Below are positions 18,936 to 27,451 of a stretch of 64,000 nucleotides of DNA, piece by piece (within the stretch, counting starts at the first letter, position 1; each line of letters opens with the position of its first letter). The notes beneath the pieces are model-generated. The model was not told where the DNA came from. It did no database searches and worked only from the letters and a program-made list of their open reading frames with translations. This DNA is from Hyalangium gracile (GTDB lineage Bacteria; Myxococcota; Myxococcia; Myxococcales; Myxococcaceae), in NCBI RefSeq assembly GCF_020103725.1, contig NZ_JAHXBG010000004.1:372001-436000 (forward strand). Direction: 5' to 3'. The position numbers and the translations under genes were made by a program.

Positions 18936-19111
18936 TGAGAGGCGCTTGTTACACCGTCTCAGTTCGTGGACTGGCCTGTCCTCCAACGTTTCGAGTAAAC
19001 CCCAATCAATTCTTCAACTTGAGAGATGCGGCCTGTCGTGACTCACTCCGAGGCTGATGCATAAGTCCTGAATGCGTCAGCAGATTTTACTTCAGCAAGC
19101 ACCTGGCGGAC

Positions 19112-19609
19112 GTGTCGCAGGCCTCCCTGACGACGACCGGGCCGGTGGCGACCAACTTCAGCGAGGAGGTCGCCCGCCGGTTCGGCGTCACCTGCTTGTA
19201 CCTGCTGCTGATCTACAAGGAGGCGGCAGACCTGCAGGTGAACCACGAGGAGCCGGGGCCCACGATCATCGAGGTGCCGGGGGCGAATGGGTCCGTGAAG
19301 TCCAAGACCTTCGGCGAGTGCAGCGTGGACGAGATGCGCAAGGCCATCCAGCGCAAGCGCAAGCCCGCCTCCAGCAAGCCGCTGCCGGAGGAGGACCTGA
19401 TGCTCGCGACCCAGCTCGAGGAGGCGGTGACGAGCCGCTTCAGCAAGGGGGACAACGTGCGGGTGTCCGTGCGCAACGAGAAGGACAAGGCGGTGATGAC
19501 CTTCGATGGCATCCCGTTGGAGCAGGTGCTGAAGCTGGCGGAGGCGTTGATGGCCCCGCTGCCCGCGGTGAACGAGCTGAAGGCGGCTCGGAAGCCGTTC
19601 GTGTCCTGA
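19112..19609 (+). CDS. Hypothetical protein, possibly N-terminally truncated
   Basis: The product is 165 residues from a GTG at 19112. The frame is open back to 19058 and that stretch (CVSRFYFSKHLADVSQ...) also looks protein-like, so the original gene may have been longer. The product has one moderately hydrophobic helix (CLYLLLIYK, residues ~28-36), a basic linker (QRKRKPASSKPL), and a C-terminal helix/strand part. I recognise no family. A strong terminator follows directly. Confidence 0.6.
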   Translation: MSQASLTTTGPVATNFSEEVARRFGVTCLYLLLIYKEAADLQVNHEEPGPTIIEVPGANGSVKSKTFGECSVDEMRKAIQRKRKPASSKPLPEEDLMLATQLEEAVTSRFSKGDNVRVSVRNEKDKAVMTFDGIPLEQVLKLAEALMAPLPAVNELKAARKPFVS

Positions 19610-19631
19610 GACATGGCGCCTGAAGGAAGTG

Positions 19632-19665
19632 AAGGCCCTCCCCCGTAGCCCTGGGGGAGGGCCTT
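19632..19665 (+). terminator. Rho-independent terminator
   Basis: AAGGCCCTCCCCC (19632-19644) pairs perfectly with GGGGGAGGGCCTT (19653-19665) over an 8-base loop. It is followed by a T-rich tract (TCGCTTTT) just after the 19112-19609 gene. Confidence 0.85.
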
Positions 19666-19770
19666 TCGCTTTTGGGGGAAGGGGAGCGACCTTTCCGACA
19701 TCCGCGGGCTCAAGCTCGGCTGACAGGCTGCGGGTCTGCTAGGGTGTGTAACCTGGGAGGTCCTGCTTCC

Positions 19771-20649
19771 GTGGCCCGACTCATGACGTGGGTTCTCATC
19801 ACCCTTGCGCTGCTGGTGGCGGACGCGGCTGGCGCCCAGCAGCTGGTCCGCCAGCGGCAGGACCGGCGGGCCTCACTGCCTACCACGCCTGCCGAGCCCG
19901 TCCCGGAGCTGTACGTGGCGGCGGGCAACCTCACCACCGTGGCGTTCAATGCGCCCCTGGACCGCGACAGCCTCGTGGTGGACCGGACGCGGTTCAAGTG
20001 GATGGACGTCGGCGATCGCGTTCTCACCCTGCAGCCCTTCGCGGATCTCGGTCCGGGCGAGCGGCTCATCATGCAGGTCGGCTTCAAGGACCGCGCCCTG
20101 CCAACCAAGGCCATCCTCGCCATCCTCTCCAAGGCGGAGGTGATGGACGGCATGGTCGAGGTGGACCGGCGAGCCAACACCCCCGAGGCCCTGCTGGCAG
20201 CGTTCACGCAGAAGGAGGCGGAGCTGGAGGAACTCAAGGCGAGGTGTGAGGGCGGCCCGGTGGGGCTCGCCCTGTCCGAGTGGCTCGACAAGTACGCGAA
20301 GGTCACCGCGCTCATCAAGACAGGGATGCCTACGGAGACGCGCGGACTGAACGTGGTGGAGACTGTTGGCTATACGGGCGGGTTCTCGGCCCTCGTCGCC
20401 ATCCGACTTCGCAACGCTCCGGGGCAGCCCCCCTGGGCGGTGGGGCAGGCCCGAATCACCGATTCGGAGGGCTCCCCCGTGGAAGTGCTCTCCATTCGGA
20501 TGAAGCCAGCGGAGCTGGCTCCAGGGAGGGAGGGGCTGGTGGTGGTGGAGATGAAGGCACCACTCTGGACCATCGACAAGCCGTTCAGCGTGGAGCTGAT
20601 AGACGCCCGTGGCCCGCGCCGCCTGCCGCTGACCCTCAAGAAGGAGTAG
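19771..20649 (+). CDS. DUF2381-family secreted protein
   Basis: I chose the GTG at 19771: a GGGAGG lies 10 bases upstream, and the product then begins with a good signal peptide (LMTWVLITLALLVADAAGAQQ). The 292-residue product matches the layout of DUF2381, a paralogous family expanded in Myxococcus and relatives: an N-terminal strand domain (ELYVAAGNLTTVAFNAPLD...), a central helical region and a C-terminal strand domain. The role is unknown. The gene is followed after 13 bases by a membrane kinase gene, the arrangement usually seen for this family, so a sensory or partner role is inferred. Confidence 0.85.
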   Translation: MARLMTWVLITLALLVADAAGAQQLVRQRQDRRASLPTTPAEPVPELYVAAGNLTTVAFNAPLDRDSLVVDRTRFKWMDVGDRVLTLQPFADLGPGERLIMQVGFKDRALPTKAILAILSKAEVMDGMVEVDRRANTPEALLAAFTQKEAELEELKARCEGGPVGLALSEWLDKYAKVTALIKTGMPTETRGLNVVETVGYTGGFSALVAIRLRNAPGQPPWAVGQARITDSEGSPVEVLSIRMKPAELAPGREGLVVVEMKAPLWTIDKPFSVELIDARGPRRLPLTLKKE

Positions 20650-20662
20650 GGAACTCGCGCCC

Positions 20663-22465
20663 ATGACGATTGATGCCTTTCATCCCGACCACCTCAAGCC
20701 CGGAGACATGGTGGGCCCCTGGCAGATTGTCGAGTCGCTGGGGAGTGGCAACTTCGGCCACGCCTTCAAGGCCGAGCTCGCGGGGGAGTCATTCACGCTG
20801 AAGATTGCGGTGCGTCCGGCACCCGGACTCTCCGAGGACACGTCCTTGGCGGCTCTCGAGGAAGGGCAGGTGGATGGGCGTATGCGCCACGAGGGGGCTG
20901 TCCTCCTGGCCAACATGCGCGGTGACGGACTGCCTCATCTGCGAGCCGTGGGCAGGTGGCCCCATCCCAAGAGGGGCTACCTCTTCCTCGTCACGGACTA
21001 CGTGCCCGGGGAGCCTTTCCATGACTGGCGCGAGCGAACCCACCCCACTGCCGCCCAGCTCGTGGACATCTTCATCGCGGTGGTGCGCGTGGTGGCCCGG
21101 CTGCATCGCCGAGGCATCCTCATCCGCGACTTCAAGAGCGAGCACGTCATCGTCCCGGCGGACCACAAGCCGGTGTTGGTGGACCTGGGCAGCGCGTGGT
21201 TACCGGGAGGTTCTTCTCTCACCGTGGGGCTGGCCCCGAGTACTCCGCATACGCTGCCGCCCGAGTGCATTGCCTTCCTCCGCGAGGGCTCCTGGAGGCA
21301 AGGCACCCGGTTCGACTCCACTCAGGCAGGCGATCTCTATCAGGTTGGCGTCTTCATGTACGAGGCACTCACGGACGCTTGGCCCTTCAATCCGCGGTTG
21401 CCGGGGGAGGAGCTTCGGATGGCCATCGAGAGTGTCATCCCGCGCCCGCCCCATCGCATCAACCCCAATGTTCCTGAGACGCTCAGCCGCATCGTCCTGC
21501 GGCTGCTGGAGAAGAGGCCGGAGGATCGCTATGAGAGCGCCGACGTTCTGCTTCAGGCGCTGTGGGAGGCCAACAAGGAGCGTTCCACGAAGGCATGGAA
21601 GGTGCCGCTGAGCCTCCCTCCCGAGGGCCCTGCCCCGGTCACCCAGGAGGAGGTGGAGGAGCGCCGCCTCCTCCTGCAGGAGTCCGAGCGCAGAGCCCAG
21701 GATGCGCGTGCCCCCCAGGCGAAAGAACTCTCCCGCGAGCAAGCCCTCGAGCAGCTCTCGATCCTCACCCAGGAAATCGAGGAGCAACTGCTCCTTGCCG
21801 AGGAGAAGGCTGCTCGCCGTAAGCGGTGGTGGCGACGAGGCGCGCTCACGGTGGGCGCGTTTATGCTGGCCCTGACCCTCTTCGTTGCAGGGTGGGAGTG
21901 GTTCTCTCCCATCGGTTCGACTGCGCCCACTGAAAAAGGAATCTCGCCCATGCTCACCACCCTCAGTAACTCCCGGCCTGTGAGGGCTGTCGCCGCCTGG
22001 CTGTGCGCCACCGTGGGGGTGGGCTGCACTGCCGCTCAGGTGAGGCCCATGCCAGGGGACTGCCCCCAGGAGGCAGTCCAGAGCATGGAGCAACTGGACC
22101 TGCTCAATCGTCACTCCTTCCGTGCCGTCATCGACATCAATCAACCTGGCGACTCGGATCAGCAGGGGCTCTACTCGGCGGGGAAGATGGTCGGCCGAGT
22201 GGTGAAGTACGAGTTCACGGGGCCGCTGCCTGATGGCACCCTGCTCTATGGGCAGCTCTGGACGGAGGGGCTCACCAAGGAGGGATCCCCCGCGGTCCTG
22301 GGCCGGTACACGGAGCTCCTTCTTCCGGATGGGCGCCGCTTTCCCGTCTGCTTCGTGATGGGAGATTGGACCACGGGGCTCACTCTCAAGTTCCCTGGCT
22401 CCCCGCCCGATCAGGTCATCCTGCCGCGGGAGATGAGTGTGACTCCTGTGCGCATCTGGCCGTGA
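20663..22465 (+). CDS. Membrane-spanning serine/threonine protein kinase
   Basis: The 600-residue product has a kinase domain at about 18-290: glycine loop LGSGNFG, Lys in FTLKIAV, IRDFKSEHV for the catalytic loop (Asp and Lys kept; His of HRD replaced by Ile) and VDLGSAW in place of DFG. A coiled-coil segment (about 325-385) leads to one membrane helix (about 390-412) and an outside domain of ~185 residues without recognised family. The divergent catalytic loop suggests altered or weak activity. It is probably cotranscribed with the preceding DUF2381 gene, whose product may bind the outer domain. Confidence 0.88.
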   Translation: MTIDAFHPDHLKPGDMVGPWQIVESLGSGNFGHAFKAELAGESFTLKIAVRPAPGLSEDTSLAALEEGQVDGRMRHEGAVLLANMRGDGLPHLRAVGRWPHPKRGYLFLVTDYVPGEPFHDWRERTHPTAAQLVDIFIAVVRVVARLHRRGILIRDFKSEHVIVPADHKPVLVDLGSAWLPGGSSLTVGLAPSTPHTLPPECIAFLREGSWRQGTRFDSTQAGDLYQVGVFMYEALTDAWPFNPRLPGEELRMAIESVIPRPPHRINPNVPETLSRIVLRLLEKRPEDRYESADVLLQALWEANKERSTKAWKVPLSLPPEGPAPVTQEEVEERRLLLQESERRAQDARAPQAKELSREQALEQLSILTQEIEEQLLLAEEKAARRKRWWRRGALTVGAFMLALTLFVAGWEWFSPIGSTAPTEKGISPMLTTLSNSRPVRAVAAWLCATVGVGCTAAQVRPMPGDCPQEAVQSMEQLDLLNRHSFRAVIDINQPGDSDQQGLYSAGKMVGRVVKYEFTGPLPDGTLLYGQLWTEGLTKEGSPAVLGRYTELLLPDGRRFPVCFVMGDWTTGLTLKFPGSPPDQVILPREMSVTPVRIWP

Positions 22466-22667
22466 GGGAAGGCAATGGCGAGTCGACAAGAGATGGCGCC
22501 GCGCAGATCCGTGTGGATCTCATCATCCCAGCAGTACTTTCAGCAACATCTCCTCGGGCCGCATCAGCAACGGCTGGCTCGGGCAGGATGCGATCATTGA
22601 CCGGGTGCCGAGCGCGCAGGTAATGGGCCAGGAGAAAGACGCCACGCTGACGACTCTGGGGGTTCCA

Positions 22668-23369
22668 ATGAGGCGAGACCTGAAGTGCTTTAGTCTGTTT
22701 GTTTGGGTGAGCGGAGTGGTGCTGGCCGCCTGTGGGAGCCCGACAGAGGAACTTGAGTTTGTGCCTGATGACCCCTTGAGCACGCAGCGCTCGGCGTTGT
22801 GCTCCGGAGCGAGCGTCAGCAGCCTCACCCTCCTGGGGGTCAGCTCCTGGCAGGGAGAGTTGGGCAGTAGCGGAGACTGGGAGGTTCAAGGGGGCGCCAA
22901 CGCGGCGCGGCTGGAGTACTTGGTGGATGGCGTGATGCGGGCTTTCGACGAGCGCGTAGGTCTGAGCGGCAACTGGTTCTTCAGCACCCAGGGCATCAGC
23001 TGCGGCACGCATTCCTTCCTGGTGAAGGCCTATCCCATGATCATCGACAGCGTTGGTAACCGCACCACTTGCTCCATGAATACTCCCAGCATCCAGTCGG
23101 CAAGCTTCAGGGATACCTCTTGCATGTGCGTCATTGGGAACATCGCGTATTCCAACGGGAGGGTAAACCCCGCAAACGCGTGCCAGATCTGTGACATCGC
23201 TCAGAGCACCACGTCCTGGTCACACAACGGCGCCGGTATCATCAGTAGCGCGGGTTACTGCAAGCCATTCCTGGATGGTCGGCAAATTTGCGTGAACAAC
23301 CCATTGAAGAACGGCCTGTCCTGCACTACCCGCAGCGAGTGCTACACCACTTGCGATGACTTGATTTAG
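22668..23369 (+). CDS. Cys-rich lipoprotein
   Basis: I chose the ATG at 22668, which gives an intact lipoprotein signal (FVWVSGVVLAACGS, Cys at about 22). The 233-residue product has many cysteines and a C-terminal segment (CMCVIGN...NACQICD...CTTRSECYTTCDD) like the cysteine knots of myxobacterial secreted proteins. The function is unknown. The 200 bases upstream (22466-22667) contain a protein-like frame (SSGRISNGWLGQDAI) that may be the tail of a lost gene. Confidence 0.68.
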   Translation: MRRDLKCFSLFVWVSGVVLAACGSPTEELEFVPDDPLSTQRSALCSGASVSSLTLLGVSSWQGELGSSGDWEVQGGANAARLEYLVDGVMRAFDERVGLSGNWFFSTQGISCGTHSFLVKAYPMIIDSVGNRTTCSMNTPSIQSASFRDTSCMCVIGNIAYSNGRVNPANACQICDIAQSTTSWSHNGAGIISSAGYCKPFLDGRQICVNNPLKNGLSCTTRSECYTTCDDLI

Positions 23370-23392
23370 CTTATAGGTGTCGAGCCGTAGTC

Positions 23393-24235
23393 ATGCGCGA
23401 GACCATCGAATTCCGAATCGACGAGGAGCTTGCTCGGAAGTTCCTCGAGCCGGAGCTGGGAAGTCCGATGAGCGACACCCTGCGTCGAGTAGTGCTGCCA
23501 ACCCATGACGAGCGTGTTCAACGGATTGGTGAGATTCAGCGCGCGCATCGGGAAAGAGGGGAGTTCTTCTTCATCTACTCGGCGACGCACAGGCACTACT
23601 CGGCGAAGGAGATGGGGTCGGCTGAGCTGCTGGACCTGGTGATTCGCGCGCACTTCGAGCCGACAGGTTCCATGTGCGGTACCGAGTATGACGAATCAGC
23701 CGCATGCAAGTACTGCGGCGTGGGTGCCCGGCAGGTGTCCGACCTCATCCTCGACACTCGCCGCATCCCGAAGGGGAAGGACATCGCCAGGACGATTGCG
23801 GGCGAAGTCATTGTCTCTCCGCGAATGGTTGATGCCTGCCGCGAGTACGGCCTCGCGGGAGCCGACTTCCGTCCCGTGCTGCACCTCGGTCGCAAAGGCC
23901 GGGAGCCATCGGAGTGGAGCCAGCTCGTCATCACGTCCAAGCCGTTGAAGCTCAGCGCCTCGACCGTGACGGGTATCAACTTGTTCGATCTGGACGAGGA
24001 GAACAGGCACAGGTGCCCGAAGGGGCACATGGCGGGGTTGAATCAGATCTCCGAGCTGTATGTACAGCGGGCGAGCTGGGATGGGAGCGACTGGGCGCGC
24101 ACAGGCACGTTTTTCGGAGTGAGGCGGGGCGAGCTGCGCCCAGAGCCACGGCTGCTCGTTTCACAGAAGCTGCGCCAGGTGCTGGTGGGCATGAAGGCCA
24201 AAGGCTTCGAGCTCGAGGTCGCCCATCTCGTGTGA
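23393..24235 (+). CDS. CxxC-motif protein, possible orphan immunity factor
   Basis: The 280-residue soluble protein has an N-terminal helical part, a small metal-binding-like site (MCGTEY... then ACKYCG at about 105-109), a strand-rich middle and a C-terminal block (GVRRGELRPEP...SQKLRQVLVGMKAKGFELE). I do not recognise a named family; it recalls the Cys-motif immunity proteins of myxobacterial Sit systems only loosely. A second copy of the C-terminal block survives as a broken gene at 58953-59130. It lies next to an attachment-site-like tRNA end and a toxin/immunity pair, which fits a mobile defence cassette. Confidence 0.65.
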   Translation: MRETIEFRIDEELARKFLEPELGSPMSDTLRRVVLPTHDERVQRIGEIQRAHRERGEFFFIYSATHRHYSAKEMGSAELLDLVIRAHFEPTGSMCGTEYDESAACKYCGVGARQVSDLILDTRRIPKGKDIARTIAGEVIVSPRMVDACREYGLAGADFRPVLHLGRKGREPSEWSQLVITSKPLKLSASTVTGINLFDLDEENRHRCPKGHMAGLNQISELYVQRASWDGSDWARTGTFFGVRRGELRPEPRLLVSQKLRQVLVGMKAKGFELEVAHLV

Positions 24236-24261
24236 GGTATCCGGTCTCAGGAAGGCTCAAG

Positions 24262-24290
24262 TTGCGGGTTCGATTCCCGGCGCCTCCACC
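24262..24290 (+). other. tRNA/tmRNA 3'-end fragment, probable attachment site
   Basis: This stretch contains the T-arm and acceptor strand of a tRNA-like gene: GCGGG, loop TTCGATT, CCCGG, then CGCCTCC-A-CC. No D-arm, anticodon arm or 5' acceptor strand is present upstream. Such 3' ends are standard target sites of site-specific integrases, and an integrated element leaves one partial copy. It marks one edge of a transferred block, with the Sit-like pair on one side and the CxxC gene on the other. I cannot tell which side was inserted. Confidence 0.6.
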
Positions 24291-24295
24291 CCGTC

Positions 24296-24859
24296 TCAGA
24301 CTTCAGCGAACCTCATTCCGGAGAGACCTTCGGACGCGAGCCCCTCTTTGATGTCCTCGGAAACAATCAGGGCAACGCGCCACCCCCAGGTGCGGAAGAT
24401 GCGTGCATTTCCTACCCTGGATGGGTCAATGCGCAGGCCGATGACAGAGCGATATTCACCCAGCTTCTCCGGTTCCTCATCCTCCGGCTTCCAGTACTGG
24501 ACCTCCGTGCACCGCGCATCGTCGATGCATCGGATGATGCGCAGGGCGTTGAGGATGAAGTAGGTCTCGGGCCGTCCTTCGACCCGGGCAGGAATGAGCT
24601 GCACGTCCTGGGCTCCGAGCCGCTCCAAGAGTGTGGCAACGCGAGCATGGACAACGGGGATGGCGAAAGCGGCCCAGCAGAAGTCCAGAGCATCCCCAGG
24701 GACCTTGAGCGGGAAATGGACTACCCCTTCCAAAGCAAGTGACTGGCCTTGGCGGAACTGCCACGGGTCGAGCTCCTCCCCTCGATCATTCCTGGGAGCG
24801 CCCAGATGCCACCGCGTCTGAGAGCGTCTGTCATCCTTCAACTCGTAGAACCTGGACAC
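24296..24859 (-). CDS. Imm11-family (DUF1629) immunity protein
   Basis: The 187-residue soluble protein has the hallmarks of the Imm11/DUF1629 family abundant in myxobacteria: the YELKDD opening, WHLGAPR, 'DPWQFRQG', PETYFILNALRIIRCIDDARCTE and a closing WGWRVALIVSEDIKEGL. It starts 15 bases after the stop of the lipoprotein toxin gene and on the same strand, which fits a cognate immunity protein that neutralises the nuclease domain. Cognate pairing is inferred from position. Confidence 0.88.
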   Translation of the reverse strand: MSRFYELKDDRRSQTRWHLGAPRNDRGEELDPWQFRQGQSLALEGVVHFPLKVPGDALDFCWAAFAIPVVHARVATLLERLGAQDVQLIPARVEGRPETYFILNALRIIRCIDDARCTEVQYWKPEDEEPEKLGEYRSVIGLRIDPSRVGNARIFRTWGWRVALIVSEDIKEGLASEGLSGMRFAEV

Positions 24860-24874
24860 GTCGCCGCTCCCACC

Positions 24875-26176
24875 TCAGTTGCTGGACCGGGTCGCCAGCC
24901 GATGCAGTGTTGATCCAGAGGTGCATACCTCATCCGCGATCTGTCTGAGCGCCCTCACCAGTCGGGTCCTGCACTGAGCAACGGTCCGGCATCCTTCCAT
25001 CGCTGCATCGATCTTCGAGAAGACCGCCTCATGGTACTCCTGGGGATGAGGGCCCTGATGGCTCTTGAGGTAGACCCGATTTTCTTCCACATCCAAACCC
25101 ATTCCTGCCTTGGCGAAGAGCTCCTCGAACAAGGGCGTCCATGGGCCACCTGCATCCGATGAGGTGACGTTCTTGTTGGTGGCCAGATGGTGCCATTGAT
25201 GGCCCTCCTTCTTCTGGGCACCATCAGCGCAGGCGCCGCCTGCCGCCGAGCCCACTACCCCCGCAATCGCACCAGCGAGCACGATGGTGCCATCCGCCAC
25301 CACGTGCGCGGTCGTAGATGCCTGGAACGTCAACCCTCCCGCCACTGCCAGGCGGGGCGGGCTCAGCAGCGGGCCGAGGCCTCCCGGAGGCACGTTGGGC
25401 AGGACTTTCGTTACACCCAAGCTGGCGACCACGACGAGCACGCGCAAGGCAGTTCCCCCGAGTGCTCGGCCAAATCGCTCGGCGACAGCCTCGAGGGCCG
25501 CCATCGTCCTGGCGGCTTGCGCTTCGCGGTAGAGCTGGAGGACAGCCAGCGCCACATTGCGCAGTTCCAGCAACCCTACGGCCAGAGCGAGCCGAGCCGT
25601 CAACGCGGCGGCGAACGATTTGGAGAAGAAAGGCTCGGGCATGAGCCATGCGGCGAAGTAGACCAGGACCGAGAGAGTGACACTGGCGAGGAACAAGGGG
25701 GAACGGAACAACTCCCGTGCCGCGTCGCGGAAGCCGGCGCCCATGTAGCGAGGGGACATCCTCAGCGCCATATAGAGAGGGCTGCGCTGCAAGGAGTCCG
25801 GTAGGGGCAGCCTCGCGGGACCGTACCGCGCCAGGAACTCTCCGCGCAGGCGAGCCTCCCACGGCGCGAGAGCAGCCGAGGCGGAAGCCAGAGCAGGAAC
25901 CACCCAGAGTTCGGGTGGCGCCTCCATGCACTGAAGAAGGTCAGCGAGCACCCCGCGGGTTTCATCCGCGCCCACCTGCTCCCAGGCAGGAGTCAGTGGC
26001 ATCGGGTCGAAATCGAGCTGGAGTCGATCGTCAGACAGCCTCGTCATTCGGACGGCCTGGCGTGCCTGTGGGAGTGCCGAGCTGTCGAGGTCGCTTCCCC
26101 CAGGTGTGACACATGAGGATGGGAACGCCAAACACAACGCGAGGAACAACCGCAAGAGGATGGAGGCGAGCGTCAT
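24875..26176 (-). CDS. SitA-like lipoprotein toxin with C-terminal AHH-type nuclease domain
   Basis: The 433-residue precursor has a lipoprotein signal (LALCLAFPSSCVTPG, Cys at 22), a middle region with several hydrophobic helices (about 170-310) and a C-terminal nuclease-like domain (about 325-430). That domain has GHQWHHLATNKN, a WTPLFEELFAKAGM helix and GPHPQEYHEAVF, the layout of AHH/HNH toxins. In Myxococcus, SitA lipoproteins are passed between cells by outer-membrane exchange and kill siblings lacking the immunity gene. The downstream Imm11 gene completes a toxin-immunity pair; no sitB-like gene is visible. Confidence 0.83.
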   Translation of the reverse strand: MTLASILLRLFLALCLAFPSSCVTPGGSDLDSSALPQARQAVRMTRLSDDRLQLDFDPMPLTPAWEQVGADETRGVLADLLQCMEAPPELWVVPALASASAALAPWEARLRGEFLARYGPARLPLPDSLQRSPLYMALRMSPRYMGAGFRDAARELFRSPLFLASVTLSVLVYFAAWLMPEPFFSKSFAAALTARLALAVGLLELRNVALAVLQLYREAQAARTMAALEAVAERFGRALGGTALRVLVVVASLGVTKVLPNVPPGGLGPLLSPPRLAVAGGLTFQASTTAHVVADGTIVLAGAIAGVVGSAAGGACADGAQKKEGHQWHHLATNKNVTSSDAGGPWTPLFEELFAKAGMGLDVEENRVYLKSHQGPHPQEYHEAVFSKIDAAMEGCRTVAQCRTRLVRALRQIADEVCTSGSTLHRLATRSSN

Positions 26177-26196
26177 CGCCTCGCATCATGCCCAAC

Positions 26197-27375
26197 TCAC
26201 ACGAAGAACAGCTCGAACACCGTCATGCGCAGCAGCTGGTAGGCGGACTCCAGCACCCGCTCCACCTCGGCCTGGCCCACGCACCGGCGGATGCCCTCCT
26301 CCCGGTCCGTGGACACTCGCCGCAGGAGCATGCACACCTGACGGTTCGTCAGCCGCGGGTTCACCCGGCGCAGCTGCGCCACCAGCATGCCCAGCTGCGG
26401 CACCGTCAGCCCCGCGATCATCACCTGCTCGTCCGTGCCCTCGTCCGGCGTCAGCGCCACCGCCACCAGCAGCGGGTGCACCAGCAGCGAGCGCGAGAAC
26501 GCCTCCTCGTGCGCAAGCCCCACCCGCGCCAGCTCGTTCAGCATCGGGCCCGTGTCGTGCCCCGGCACCACCGGCAGCACCTTCGCCTCCTCGTAGCCCC
26601 GAAGCACCTGCTCGTAGCGCTGCATCAGCTCGCGGCCGCCGCTGCTCGCCCGGAACGCCACGAAGGCCTCGTGCACCTCGGCCATCAGCGCCCGGAGCAG
26701 CACCGCATCCGCCACCTGCGGCGCCAGGCCCAGCGCCGCCGCCATCCGCGCCCGGCGCTCCGGCACCGCGCTCGGCTCCCGCCACACCTCGTACGTGAGG
26801 GCGCTCTCGCTCACCACCAGCGACAGGTTGACGACGCCCAGCCGGCCCGGCGCCTTCAGGAACCCGCTCAGCCGCTCGATGACGTCCGTCATGCCCTGCG
26901 CCACCCGGTCCATCACCGCGGCGCGCAGCCGGGCGCGGATGTCCATCCCGCCCTGCTGGGAGCTGGAGTTCTCGCGGCTCTCCACCCGGCGCTCACGCGA
27001 CAGCTCGGGCGCCTGCACCATCTGCGGAGCCGGGCGCGCCTGCGCCTGCTCCTGGGTCACCACGGGGCGGGCCGCCGCCTCGCCGTTGATGACGCTCAGC
27101 CGGGGGCGGGGGAAGGACTCGTGTCCCTCCTCCATGCTGCTGTCGAAGCCACCCGTGTACGCCCCGAGCTGCCCGCCGCTCTCCGCCCCCTCCTGGCGCC
27201 TGGCGCCCTGCGCGCCCCCGCTCTTGCCGCCCGCCGCCGCCTTCCCCGCGCCGCCGCCCCCGGCCGCCGGCTTGCCAGTTCCGGACTTGGGCTCCTCCCG
27301 CTTCGGCTCCGCCGCCTTCGAGGCCTGCGCCGCTGCTCCGTTCCGGGAAATCGCCTGTGCCAGTCGAACGCTCAT
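26197..27375 (-). CDS. Unknown leaderless protein of the sigma-54 effector cluster
   Basis: I chose the ATG at 27375 (27 bases after the predicted transcript start); the frame opens further upstream but the -24/-12 promoter lies inside that extension. The 392-residue product has a disordered Ala/Gly/Lys-rich N-terminal ~150 residues and no signal peptide. A compact helical domain follows (about 155-392, from MDIRARLRAAVMDRVAQGM to LLRMTVFELFFV). I recognise no family. It could be a secretion-system component, a chaperone or an effector. It shares promoter type with the neighbouring effector-like genes. Confidence 0.72.
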   Translation of the reverse strand: MSVRLAQAISRNGAAAQASKAAEPKREEPKSGTGKPAAGGGGAGKAAAGGKSGGAQGARRQEGAESGGQLGAYTGGFDSSMEEGHESFPRPRLSVINGEAAARPVVTQEQAQARPAPQMVQAPELSRERRVESRENSSSQQGGMDIRARLRAAVMDRVAQGMTDVIERLSGFLKAPGRLGVVNLSLVVSESALTYEVWREPSAVPERRARMAAALGLAPQVADAVLLRALMAEVHEAFVAFRASSGGRELMQRYEQVLRGYEEAKVLPVVPGHDTGPMLNELARVGLAHEEAFSRSLLVHPLLVAVALTPDEGTDEQVMIAGLTVPQLGMLVAQLRRVNPRLTNRQVCMLLRRVSTDREEGIRRCVGQAEVERVLESAYQLLRMTVFELFFV

Positions 27376-27412
27376 GGTGTGCCTCTTGCGGGTGGGAACT
27401 GTTCCCCTAGAG

Positions 27413-27428
27413 AGCAAGGGGCATGCCA
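27413..27428 (-). promoter_or_regulatory. Sigma-54 (-24/-12) promoter
   Basis: On the minus strand the sequence is TGGCATG-CCCC-TTGCT, one base from the textbook TGGCACG-N4-TTGCW, with the GG and GC pairs at correct spacing. The start codon at 27375 lies ~27 bases after the expected transcript start. I found no clear GGTGAC-type site upstream. Confidence 0.8.
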
Positions 27429-27451
27429 TGCGGCGGGAGGGGGCTCGGCTC

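Noticed and set aside
24245-24295. A complete tRNA gene
   Set aside because: Only the T-arm and 3' acceptor strand are present; no anticodon arm or 5' half, and the CCA is incomplete.
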